Positions 13,784-20,835 of a stretch of DNA of 20,885 bases are shown here, in pieces. Source of the stretch: Nitrososphaerota archaeon. Its GTDB lineage: Archaea > Iainarchaeota > Iainarchaeia > Iainarchaeales > VGJJ01. The position numbers were made by a program, and so were the translations under genes. How positions within the stretch are numbered: the stretch's first letter is position 1; each line of letters begins with the position of its first letter. Under the pieces are notes generated by a model that had not been told where the DNA came from, made no database searches, and was given only the letters and a program-made list of their open reading frames with translations. The DNA is taken from positions 1-20,885 of the forward strand of contig JAGVNS010000027.1 in NCBI GenBank assembly GCA_020053155.1, written 5' to 3'.

Positions 13784-14736
13784 TCCGTACGATAGCGCTG
13801 ATTCACGCCCGTTTCGGCCAACGCCTGTTTTCTCCCTGAGCGGTGTTCAATCAATCCCTGCCACGCAATCATGGCACCGTTGTCCATGGCATACGGTTTG
13901 GGGACCACGTGCAAAACGGCCTTCCGTTCATCGCATAGCGTTTGCAGCATTTGGGAAAGGGCTTTGGAGGCGGCTACGCCACCCGTAACGAGCACTTCTT
14001 TTTTTTCCGTATGGGCGAGCGCCCGCTCGGTGACCTCGCACACCATCGCAAAAGCAGTGTGCATGAGGGAATAGCACAAATCGTTTGTCCCTTCTTTTCC
14101 TATTTTCCGTTCGGCTTCCGTCAATAAGCCGGCAAAAACCAGGTCCATCCCTTTTACGGAGTAGGGGAGGGGGATCATCTTTTTTCCTTTGAAATAGTTG
14201 CGGTCGATAATGGGTCCGGCGGGAAAACCGAGACCTATCTTTCTCCCGAATTGGTCGAGGACGTTTCCCACGCCCATGTCAAGGGTTTCCCCCATCACGC
14301 GATACTTCCCGTTTTCGTACGCAATGATTTGCGTGTTTGCTCCCGACGTGTACACGACGACCGGGTCCCTTGCCCCCGTCTTGACTTTCCCTATCTCCAC
14401 GTGCGCTACGCAATGGTTGACCCCCAATACTGGTTTTTGGTGCACAAGACCTAAGTAGCGTGCGGTGATTGCCCCCACGCGCAAACAGGGGCCTAATCCC
14501 GGGCCCTGTGCAAATGAAATAACGTCAATGTCCTTCATCGAGAGTCTGGCATGGACAAGCGCCTGTTTCAACACGCGTGAACCATGCTCAAAATGGTGCT
14601 CGGCTGCTAGACGGGGGTGGATGCCTGCATCGGGATGCGTATAAGAGGCTTTTTCGTTGGATAAAACGCGGCATTTCCCATCTACGATTCCCACCCCAAA
14701 TGTATGCGCCGTCGATTCGAAACCAAGTGCGTACAT
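13762..14736 (-). CDS. kae1: KEOPS tRNA N6-adenosine threonylcarbamoyltransferase Kae1
   Basis: The 324-residue product is the catalytic KEOPS subunit that moves threonylcarbamoyl from threonylcarbamoyl-AMP to A37 of tRNAs. It shows the ASKHA-fold N-terminus LGFESTAHTFGVGI, SFAQGPGLGPCLRVG, the metal-binding HCVAHVEIG with two His, TSGANTQII, LDMGVGNVLDQFGRKIGLGF, LVTGGVAASKALSQM, and the C-terminal DNGAMIAW with the metal-binding Asp. Length is that of stand-alone archaeal Kae1; it is not fused to Bud32, which is encoded 11 kb away. It starts 3 nt after the CPBP gene and is the last gene of the long transcription/translation operon. Confidence 0.95.
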   Translation of the reverse strand: MYALGFESTAHTFGVGIVDGKCRVLSNEKASYTHPDAGIHPRLAAEHHFEHGSRVLKQALVHARLSMKDIDVISFAQGPGLGPCLRVGAITARYLGLVHQKPVLGVNHCVAHVEIGKVKTGARDPVVVYTSGANTQIIAYENGKYRVMGETLDMGVGNVLDQFGRKIGLGFPAGPIIDRNYFKGKKMIPLPYSVKGMDLVFAGLLTEAERKIGKEGTNDLCYSLMHTAFAMVCEVTERALAHTEKKEVLVTGGVAASKALSQMLQTLCDERKAVLHVVPKPYAMDNGAMIAWQGLIEHRSGRKQALAETGVNQRYRTDHVDVFW

Positions 14737-14739
14737 GGG

Positions 14740-15252
14740 TTATCTTCCCCAAAAAACGATGATAACGTTATATAAAAAATGACTCACAACCAAGGGAAAA
14801 ATTCCCCCATATTGTTGGCGGGCCCGGCATAGAATGAGTCCGGCCAAAAACGACCCAACCAGTTGAATGAGTGAGTCATACCCCCAATGAAAAATGGCAA
14901 AAAAGAATGAGCTGAGAAAAGGCCCGCCCGCCACGAGTAAAATTCCCCTGAAAAAAACTTCTTCGGCAAGAGAACCAAATCCCAATAGAATTACACTTAG
15001 AAAGGGGGCGCTCGCTAACTGTGCAACGGCCTCCCCCACACCCTGCGTATCATTTACGTGAAAATAAGCCGCAATCAAATCCACCCCCATTCCCACAATC
15101 AAGAGTTGGAGCGTGATGAAAAGAATGGGTTTCCAATCCGTGAAAGAGGGTTTGCGCTTCCCTATCCAATACGAAATCTTTTTTTTAGTAAGGGATATGA
15201 CAAGAATGGAAAAAGCGAGAAAGAGAATGGTAAAAATGGGAAAAGGAGACAT
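14740..15252 (-). CDS. CPBP family intramembrane metalloprotease
   Basis: A 170-residue membrane protein with about five to six hydrophobic helices. It has the family motifs EEVFFRG (about residues 107-113), FHWGYDSL, and the third His in VVSHFLYNVII near the C-terminus, which together form the metal site of CAAX prenyl protease/bacteriocin-processing (CPBP, Rce1-like) proteases. The start at 15252 is preferred because the longer open frame begins inside rps27ae with unconserved residues. It sits between rps27ae (17-nt gap) and kae1 (3-nt gap), an unexpected member for this conserved cluster. Substrate unknown. Confidence 0.85.
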   Translation of the reverse strand: MSPFPIFTILFLAFSILVISLTKKKISYWIGKRKPSFTDWKPILFITLQLLIVGMGVDLIAAYFHVNDTQGVGEAVAQLASAPFLSVILLGFGSLAEEVFFRGILLVAGGPFLSSFFFAIFHWGYDSLIQLVGSFLAGLILCRARQQYGGIFPLVVSHFLYNVIIVFWGR

Positions 15253-15269
15253 AAGGAGCGTGCGCGTGC

Positions 15270-15470
15270 TTATGCTTTGTTTTTCCACTCCAAATAGCCG
15301 CAATTGCCGCAGGATTCCCTGTTCGTGTGTCGAGCGAGAAACACTCCGGGACCGCATTTGGGGCAAGAGCACTTGCTTCGCTTGAGTTCATTCCCGCTCA
15401 CTACATACAAGCGTGATTTTCCTGGCTTTTTGGCCACTGGCTTTTTGGCCGGTGCTTCTTTTCCCGCCAT
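15270..15470 (-). CDS. rps27ae: 30S ribosomal protein S27ae (eS31)
   Basis: A 66-residue zinc-ribbon ribosomal protein. The first 18 residues are an Ala/Lys/Pro-rich tail; then RLYVVSGNELKRSKCSCPKC and GPGVFLARHTNRESCGNCGY supply the CPKC and CGNC metal-binding pairs, ending in LEWKN. No ubiquitin domain is attached, as usual in archaea. It starts 3 nt after rps24e in the conserved rpo7-spt4-rps24e-rps27ae order. The Lys/Ala-rich N-terminal extension is longer than in minimal archaeal S27ae proteins. Confidence 0.95.
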   Translation of the reverse strand: MAGKEAPAKKPVAKKPGKSRLYVVSGNELKRSKCSCPKCGPGVFLARHTNRESCGNCGYLEWKNKA

Positions 15471-15473
15471 ACG

Positions 15474-15797
15474 TTATGCTCCCTCTCCTTTGGTCGGTGC
15501 GGCCGCCTTTTCGTCTTTTTCACCGTGACGCGCGCGCATGTACATGGGTTCCGTCTTCTTCAAATCTTCAATCGTGTCGTATCTTTTGGCGAATCCCACG
15601 ACGCACGTACTTCCAAATTCATGATTAATCTCGTCTACGACAATGAGTTCTTCCCCCGCCCCTAATTGGACCGCGAGGGCTTTCCGCACTTCTGCACGCG
15701 AGGGGGTTTTCTTGATGTTCAATATCTCGAAGTTCACTTCTTCCCGGTGAAAAAAAGTGTTTTTGTGTCGTCCTTCAATCTCAATTTCCATGTTCAT
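15474..15797 (-). CDS. rps24e: 30S ribosomal protein S24e (eS24)
   Basis: The 107-residue product starts MNMEIEIEGRHKNTFFHREE and continues with TPSRAEVRKALAVQLGAGEE, VVDEINHEFGSTCVVGFAKR and YDTIEDLKKTEPMYMRAR, which is the full eS24 pattern. The C-terminal about 20 residues are Glu/Lys/Ala-rich. A GGGTGGGGGA stretch directly precedes the ATG at 15797; the second ATG two codons later is an alternative that gives the ribosome site better spacing. It starts 10 nt after spt4 and ends 3 nt before rps27ae. Confidence 0.95.
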   Translation of the reverse strand: MNMEIEIEGRHKNTFFHREEVNFEILNIKKTPSRAEVRKALAVQLGAGEELIVVDEINHEFGSTCVVGFAKRYDTIEDLKKTEPMYMRARHGEKDEKAAAPTKGEGA

Positions 15798-15807
15798 TCC
15801 CCCACCC

Positions 15808-15999
15808 TCACCGGCTTAACCGCAATGCGTATTTTCCGCTCCCTACTATTCCCATCTTTTTTGCAATTTCGCTTTTTTCAGGATTAACGAACAGAACGAA
15901 ACCCGACCAGAAAGTAGTGAGGTCGGTGCTCTTGCAGATGGGGCATTCCTTCACGTCTTCGGAAAGCTTGTGACAGCTTCGGCAGGCTTTTTCCTTCAT
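15808..15999 (-). CDS. spt4: transcription elongation factor Spt4 (RNA polymerase subunit E'')
   Basis: A 63-residue zinc protein: KACRSCHKLSEDVKECPICK gives CxxC and CxxC metal-binding pairs, followed by WSGFVLFVNPEKSEIAKKMG and a C-terminal GKYALRL. This matches archaeal Spt4, which pairs with Spt5 to clamp RNA polymerase on DNA and raise processivity. The start overlaps the rpo7 stop as ATGA. Its place next to rpo7 and rps24e is conserved in archaea. Confidence 0.95.
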   Translation of the reverse strand: MKEKACRSCHKLSEDVKECPICKSTDLTTFWSGFVLFVNPEKSEIAKKMGIVGSGKYALRLSR

Positions 16000-16589
16000 G
16001 CCACATCCCCCCCTTTGGGCGGGGCCTTGTTTTTCTTTTCAGTGCGCAGGGTTTTCTTTATTTTGCTCCACTCTTTTTTCCCCAGGCCGGGCTGACGCAT
16101 TGTCAGTCCTATTTTGGAGTCTGGAATCGTACTCTTCATGGAGACGCTCACGACTTTGGCGGTAACCGTGTCCCCTATCTTGAGGGTGCGCTTGCTGTCC
16201 CTTCCCACGAACCCTGGAATTTTGGCGTCGTACGAAATGAAATCGTCCGCGATTTGCGAAACGTGAACGAGACCTTCAATGGGCCCCGTCTTTACGAATG
16301 CTCCGAACTCAGTGGCTTCGGAGACAATGCCCTCCACAACTTCATTCACTACCGGCTTGTACGTGAGTAGGGTTATTTCGGAATCAAAATAGGCGGACGC
16401 GTCCCCGGGAACGATTTTTCCTTCCCCTTTCCGTTTGGCATCCGTCACGGCGATGATGACGCCCAACTCCGCGTCTACAAGTCCTTCAAAATCTCCCCGC
16501 ACCATGCTCAGGATAGACTGGTTCAAATCGCTCGAAAATTTGACTGGGGGAACGCGGATGGTATCTCGGATTTTGACTAAGGTATACAT
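15996..16589 (-). CDS. rpo7: DNA-directed RNA polymerase subunit Rpo7 (E')
   Basis: The 197-residue product is the Rpb7 homologue that with Rpo4 forms the RNA polymerase stalk. It has the N-terminal tip domain (MYTLVKIRDTIRVPPVKF to AELGVIIAV) and a C-terminal S1/OB RNA-binding domain with EGIVSEATEFGAFVKTGPIE and GLVHVSQI. The tail is basic (KKNKAPPKGGD). The ATG at 16589 was chosen because archaeal Rpo7 begins M-Y-x-L-V-K-I-x-D; the open frame extends 15 residues further without conservation. It follows the PIN gene after 35 nt and overlaps spt4 by 4 nt. Confidence 0.95.
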   Translation of the reverse strand: MYTLVKIRDTIRVPPVKFSSDLNQSILSMVRGDFEGLVDAELGVIIAVTDAKRKGEGKIVPGDASAYFDSEITLLTYKPVVNEVVEGIVSEATEFGAFVKTGPIEGLVHVSQIADDFISYDAKIPGFVGRDSKRTLKIGDTVTAKVVSVSMKSTIPDSKIGLTMRQPGLGKKEWSKIKKTLRTEKKNKAPPKGGDVA

Positions 16590-16624
16590 GAAAGGCCCTG
16601 CAGGATAGGTGAAGAATGGTGCAC

Positions 16625-17005
16625 TCATTGCCAAGCCAAATACTTGGATTGGCGCACTACAATAGCCCGCTGGGGAGCGTTTTTAAGGCTTTGTCTCAGG
16701 GCCTTGTCGTTCGTAGCAATGATGTACCCTTTTTTGGATAATTCTTGCAGGGCTTGGTCCCCATTTTGAGCGGTGGCGGAGACGATTCGGATGTGATTTT
16801 TTTGCAACACTTCTAATGCCACCCGCGCAGCAATACCTGTCTTTCCTCTCTCGGCGGCCAATGTTTCCAATTCGTGTTTCACTTGGATGGGAATGACAAT
16901 GATACACCCCCCCACTAACTCGGGAATTTGTTCGAGTACCCGAATTTTGAGACGCGTGATGTCCAGCAAAATGTTTGTGTCGAGTGCAACCGTTTTTTCC
17001 GTTAT
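16625..17005 (-). CDS. PIN-domain nuclease (Fcf1/VapC9-like), start codon unclear
   Basis: A PIN-fold protein of about 126 residues. The N-terminal catalytic motif VALDTNILLDI is encoded just upstream of 16969, then PIQVKHELETLAAER carries the next acidic residue and YIIATNDKALRQSL the C-terminal acidic pair. This resembles the small Fcf1/Utp24-like PIN proteins found beside aIF2 gamma and rpo7 in archaea, which are linked to rRNA processing. The only normal start codon in the intact frame is TTG at 16969, which would remove the catalytic Asp. A stop codon (17006-17008) limits the frame upstream, leaving ATA at 17003-17005, 6 nt after a good AGGTG site. The coordinates here use that ATA. A one-base error in the A6 run at 16993-16998 would instead join a TTG at 17027. 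Confidence 0.75.
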   Translation of the reverse strand: MTEKTVALDTNILLDITRLKIRVLEQIPELVGGCIIVIPIQVKHELETLAAERGKTGIAARVALEVLQKNHIRIVSATAQNGDQALQELSKKGYIIATNDKALRQSLKNAPQRAIVVRQSKYLAWQ

Positions 17006-17047
17006 TTATATCACCTATCGTGTTCAATACACCGTAGACTCACTTTG

Positions 17048-17055
17048 TTTAAATA
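17048..17055. promoter_or_regulatory. shared bidirectional TATA box between the PIN operon and the Yip1-like gene
   Basis: TTTAAATA read on the plus strand (TATTTAAA on the minus strand). On the minus strand transcription would start near 17026, close to the TTG at 17027; on the plus strand near 17077, giving a leader of about 27 nt with a GGAGGAG site before the ATG at 17104. No other TATA-like element is visible in the gap. Confidence 0.5.
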
Positions 17056-17103
17056 GGACAAGGATCCATGAGGGAAATAGGTACCATTCCAGGAGGAGAT
17101 GAA

Positions 17104-17739
17104 ATGGGATTCTTTGATATTATTATTCACCCTGACGAGACGATGGCGGCGGAGAAAAAGAAAGCAAGTGTGAGTGAGGCACATAAGACGTTTGCCATTT
17201 ACGGGGCAATTTTTGGATTGATTGTTGGAATTTTTATCGCCATTATTGGAGTCGCTGTGGGCGGGGCATTGGGCACCACATTGAATAGTATTCCCCTCCT
17301 CGGATTCTTTTTTGGGTTGGGATTGTTGGCGGTCATCTTAGTACCTATTCTCAATGCTATTTTCACAGTCGTGTTTTCGTACATTTGGTACTTTGTCATT
17401 TCAGTAGTTGCACAAGCACTGGGTGGAACGGGCACGTTTGAGCCGACGTACTATCTGGGATCCCGCCTCATTTGGCCCACGTTGGTTGCAAGCGTCATTG
17501 TTGGAATCCTGGGAATCATTCCATTCCTTGGGTGGCTGCTTCAGATCGTGTGGTTCTTCTACTCCATTTACTTGGGAGTAACGCTCATTTCGGTGGCACA
17601 CAACATGGGAAAATTCAAGGCGCTGTTGGCGTTCATCATCCCGGTGATTCTACTAATCGTTCTCATTGGAATGATTTTTGGAGCCCTTTTAATCGGGCTC
17701 ATCACCGCGGCCGCTGCTGCGTCGGGTGGAATGAGTTAA
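17104..17739 (+). CDS. Yip1-like multi-pass membrane protein
   Basis: A 211-residue protein that begins MGFFDIIIHPDETMAAEKKK, the typical short cytoplasmic lead with a P-D/E-x-T segment before the first helix, followed by about five glycine- and isoleucine-rich membrane helices. The motif EPTYYLGSRLIWPTLVASVI between helices and YSIYLGVTLISVAHNM near the end fit the Yip1-domain family of archaea, whose function is unknown. The ATG at 17104 has a strong AGGAGGAG 7-8 nt upstream; an earlier ATG at 17068 lies upstream of the predicted transcription start. Its gene breaks the usual adjacency of aIF2 gamma and the PIN-rpo7 operon. A terminator-like hairpin follows. Confidence 0.8.
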   Translation: MGFFDIIIHPDETMAAEKKKASVSEAHKTFAIYGAIFGLIVGIFIAIIGVAVGGALGTTLNSIPLLGFFFGLGLLAVILVPILNAIFTVVFSYIWYFVISVVAQALGGTGTFEPTYYLGSRLIWPTLVASVIVGILGIIPFLGWLLQIVWFFYSIYLGVTLISVAHNMGKFKALLAFIIPVILLIVLIGMIFGALLIGLITAAAAASGGMS

Positions 17740-17753
17740 ATATAATAGTAAAT

Positions 17754-17790
17754 GGGGGGGAAATTTATCCCCTCTTTCTCTTTTTTTTTA
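17754..17790 (+). terminator. hairpin plus T-tract after the Yip1-like gene
   Basis: G-run (17754-17760) and CCCC (17769-17772) can pair around an AAATTTAT loop, followed by a T-rich stretch with nine consecutive T (17781-17789). It lies 15 nt after the stop codon and just before the convergent end of the aIF2 gamma gene, so it is a convincing terminator for the plus-strand transcript. Confidence 0.7.
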
Positions 17791-17797
17791 TTTCAAA

Positions 17798-19390
17798 CTA
17801 TTTTATTTCTCCCCACCCGGCTAATCTCCACGCGGCTTTGTCACGGCGGGAGATGGCAACTTTTTGCCCCTTCTCAATCGTCATTTTTCCTTTCAACTGA
17901 ATGTCAAGCTGGTTTTTCTTTACTGCAAACACCTCTCCTACAAGCGTGTTGGTTCCGATGGTGAACACCATGAGTTCTTTCATGTGGGGAAAGGGGAGTT
18001 TTTCTCCTAGCAAGCGCGGGAGCTCGTTCCATTCCATCCAAAAACGGTCCGTGGGTTTGGGTAAACTCCCCGGGGCGCAGATGATTTGCCCTTTGAGTTT
18101 GTCCATGCTGGTGATTCCCGGGTCAAGTTTGGTTCCCACCGCAATGAGTCCACCCGGAAGTGCATGGGGAATGGACCCTTCTGCGATGTTAAGCGAGAAA
18201 ATATCGATAATAAATGGCACTCCATCCCAGCCTGGCGTGACTTCTACTCGTTGCCCGGTAGCGAGCGTGCCTTGAATGATACTCCCGCCCAACACGCCCC
18301 CTTTTATCTTTTCAATTGCCGTACCGGGCTTGTTTACGTCAAAGCTGCGCGAAACATACATCTTCACGGGCATGGTAATGTCGTGCGTGGGTGTGGGGAT
18401 GTGGGTTTGAATGAGATGTATGAGCAAATCAATGTTGGCATTGAAATTGGCAGAGACGGGAACAATGGGGGCGGTCTCATACCCGTGGTCTTTGAGAAAC
18501 TTTTTGATTTCCACGTGGGATTCAAGGGCGCGTTTCTTTTCCACCAAATCCACTTTGTTCTGCACTACAATCAGATTTTTTATTCCTGCAATCTGCAATG
18601 CCATTAAATGCTCGGCTGTGCGCGGTTGGGGGCACGGTTCATTGGCGGCAATAACCAACAATGCGCCGTTCAGGAGCGTGGCACCTGAAAGCATGGTGGT
18701 CATGAGCGTTTCATGCCCTGGCGCATCAATGAATGAAACTTTGCGCAAAACCTTTCCTTTCACCCCATCTTTCTCTGGAAGGACTCCATAATTTTCCGGG
18801 CTCTCTTTCCCAGGGTATTCGTAGAACGTTGCATCTGCATACCCTAAACGAATGGAGATTCCGCGCTTCAATTCTTCCGAGTGCGTATCAGTCCATTTTC
18901 CCGATAAGGCTTTTGTGAGAGACGTGTTATGCGAAATGAGTGCCCCTGTTCCGGCTGCGAAATTATGGTAGCCGGGAACCTGTAAGTCAATAATTGCACC
19001 GGCATAATCAACTAAATTTACATGAACGACTTTACACCATTCTATGGTAGAAGGGGAATTTGCGCTGAGTTGTTCAAAAAGCAGTTTTGCTCTTTTTAGG
19101 CGGCTTTGAAGGATGGAATAAAAGGATCGGTGTATTTCTGCGGTATAAGAATAATCCTTTATTGCTGTTTGTTTCTTAAAATAAGTCATAATGACTTTAC
19201 GCGATTTACCAATGTGTGAAGCGAGATCATCAAAAGAAATGGCCCATTTAGAAAGGATTTCTTTGGAAGGAAGGGAATCGATGTCATTTTTCATTTCGTT
19301 TAGACGATTTTCAAAAAAAGGTAAAATGATTGATAGTTTTTCTTCGCTAACAGCATTTTTGAACGACAATCTTGATAAGCAAAAAACCAT
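17798..19390 (-). CDS. eif2g: translation initiation factor aIF2 gamma, C-terminal part with intein C-terminal region
   Basis: This open frame holds the last part of the intein and then 375 residues of aIF2 gamma, the GTPase that brings initiator Met-tRNA to the ribosome. The intein end shows IIDLQVPGYHNFAAGTGALI followed by SHN, then Thr as first extein residue. The extein continues TSLTKALSGKWTDTHSEELK, RGISIRLGYADA (switch 1), DAPGHETLM (G3), VVQNKVDLV (G4, NKxD) and PVSANFNANID (G5), followed by the two beta-barrel domains with GGVLGGSIIQGTL. The frame overlaps the N-terminal ORF by 91 nt and lies in the -1 frame to it. If translated separately it could begin at ATG 19390 or, more attractively, at ATG 19294, just after the stop of the N-terminal ORF. 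The length of extein sequence is normal. Confidence 0.9.
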   Translation of the reverse strand: MVFCLSRLSFKNAVSEEKLSIILPFFENRLNEMKNDIDSLPSKEILSKWAISFDDLASHIGKSRKVIMTYFKKQTAIKDYSYTAEIHRSFYSILQSRLKRAKLLFEQLSANSPSTIEWCKVVHVNLVDYAGAIIDLQVPGYHNFAAGTGALISHNTSLTKALSGKWTDTHSEELKRGISIRLGYADATFYEYPGKESPENYGVLPEKDGVKGKVLRKVSFIDAPGHETLMTTMLSGATLLNGALLVIAANEPCPQPRTAEHLMALQIAGIKNLIVVQNKVDLVEKKRALESHVEIKKFLKDHGYETAPIVPVSANFNANIDLLIHLIQTHIPTPTHDITMPVKMYVSRSFDVNKPGTAIEKIKGGVLGGSIIQGTLATGQRVEVTPGWDGVPFIIDIFSLNIAEGSIPHALPGGLIAVGTKLDPGITSMDKLKGQIICAPGSLPKPTDRFWMEWNELPRLLGEKLPFPHMKELMVFTIGTNTLVGEVFAVKKNQLDIQLKGKMTIEKGQKVAISRRDKAAWRLAGWGEIK

Positions 19391-20835
19391 TCCTGGTCTT
19401 TTAACGACAATGTTCTTTCTGAAAATGTCCTTTTCTTTAGACCAAGTGCCTCAACCAATTTAGAAAGCAATTGATAATTAACTGGAATCATTCGATCGGT
19501 TTTCTTCCCTATTCCTTTCTTTAGGCAAAGTTTGTCTAATGCTTTTTGCTTATATTCCAAGTCAAAACCGATAAACTGCCGATACTGTTTAAGGTTTATT
19601 TGTCCAGAAATAATAAGCTGCCAATATTCGCGCTTAATCTTCGCAACGGTGTTTGTGGCACATTTCTGGACGGGGTGTATTGAATGCAAAATGCCGAATT
19701 TCTTCAGGGAATACCCAATCAGTTGTATGCTGCGCTTATTCGCCTGGATTAACGCGATCTGGCTGACCCTGGAATTGACGTTAGCCTCTGCTGAAAAGAA
19801 AGTTCGTAAGAAGATGGCTAGCTTATCATTTGGTAAAGAAAAAATCCATGAAGGAATTCCCGATTTCCGTGAGTTTCCAGGAATAATCCCATAACGCGCC
19901 TTCAGAAATTCAATCCATGCTTTATTTGATATTTTATGATCAAAGTTTCCATAAATGGACGGGGTTAAGTTGAACTTTTCTTTGCAAATGCGGTAATACT
20001 GATCAAGCAAAATATTTTTGTCTTGAGCAAATTGAATCTTGGTCTCCCCAATGTTAGATTCCGAGACAATAAGCGCTAAAAATCGAAGTATGTCGCTTGA
20101 CACTCCACTATCATTAATTTCAACGAAACTGTGCGATTTGTTTTTCAAGTTTATTAGAGTTCCAATTGGCATAGCTGGAATACCTGATGTGAAATAAGCC
20201 ACTATTCTTTTATGACAAGAAGTGGATAGAGACCCCTTCTTTATTTGAGAAGCTAGACTCTTATGAAAGGAGCCACACTCTTTTTCAAATTCACGAAACG
20301 ACTTTCGATACAAAATACGAATTGAGTTTAATTCATCTGTTGTCAAGTTCTCAAAGTTTCTAAAATTGTTTGTTTTTTTGGAAAGCCGCACAGCATCTTC
20401 ATGCTTCACCACCCAACAGCTTTTGCTTAGACCTTCTTTCCAGTTTGGGTGGGGATCCTTGACTACTGGAGATTCTGGCAGCTTTTTTAGTGCCCCAACA
20501 TAATCTCCGACGCGCAAATCCTTCGCTTTTCGCCATTGAATTTCATTTCCAGTGTGCATCAACAAAGGGTGTTCAGGACTCACCTTGATTCGCTTTCCAT
20601 CTTTGGTGTGAACATCAATCATAGGCCCGGAATAGTTTTGCACAAACAACTTCGCGGGAACAGAAACGAGTTCAAATTTTGGATCTAAAGAAAAAACACG
20701 AAAGTTTGGAATATCGAACGACCGTTCACTCTCAGAAATAATTTCGGGTGTGATCAAATCAATCGTTTTTTGTAAAAGAGTTGATCCGTCCGAAAAATCA
20801 TTGTTCAATAGAACGGGCTCATCCAGTGCTATACA
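18926..20835 (-). mobile_element. intein in the aIF2 gamma P-loop, with LAGLIDADG-type homing endonuclease; frame broken
   Basis: The intein starts with Cys (20833-20835) directly after GHVDHGK and ends with Asn (18926-18928) before Thr, so it splits the GTPase P-loop GHVDHGK/T. Splicing blocks are present: A (CIALDEPVLL), B (IKVSPEHPLLM), F (IIDLQVPGYHNFAAG) and G (ISHN). Between B and F is a DOD endonuclease domain with LRFLALIVSESNI and FLRTFFSAEANV as the two helix motifs; they keep an acidic residue each but are degenerate elsewhere. Length is 1910 nt, one short of 637 codons, because the frame shifts by one base in the overlap 19300-19390. The region is visibly more A/T-rich than the surrounding genes, as expected for a mobile insert. 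Confidence 0.92.

Noticed and set aside
17798..19390. A stand-alone GTPase with a novel N-terminal domain
   Set aside because: The N-terminal part is the C-terminal end of an intein with HNFAAG and SHN; the GTPase lacks its P-loop unless joined to the upstream ORF.
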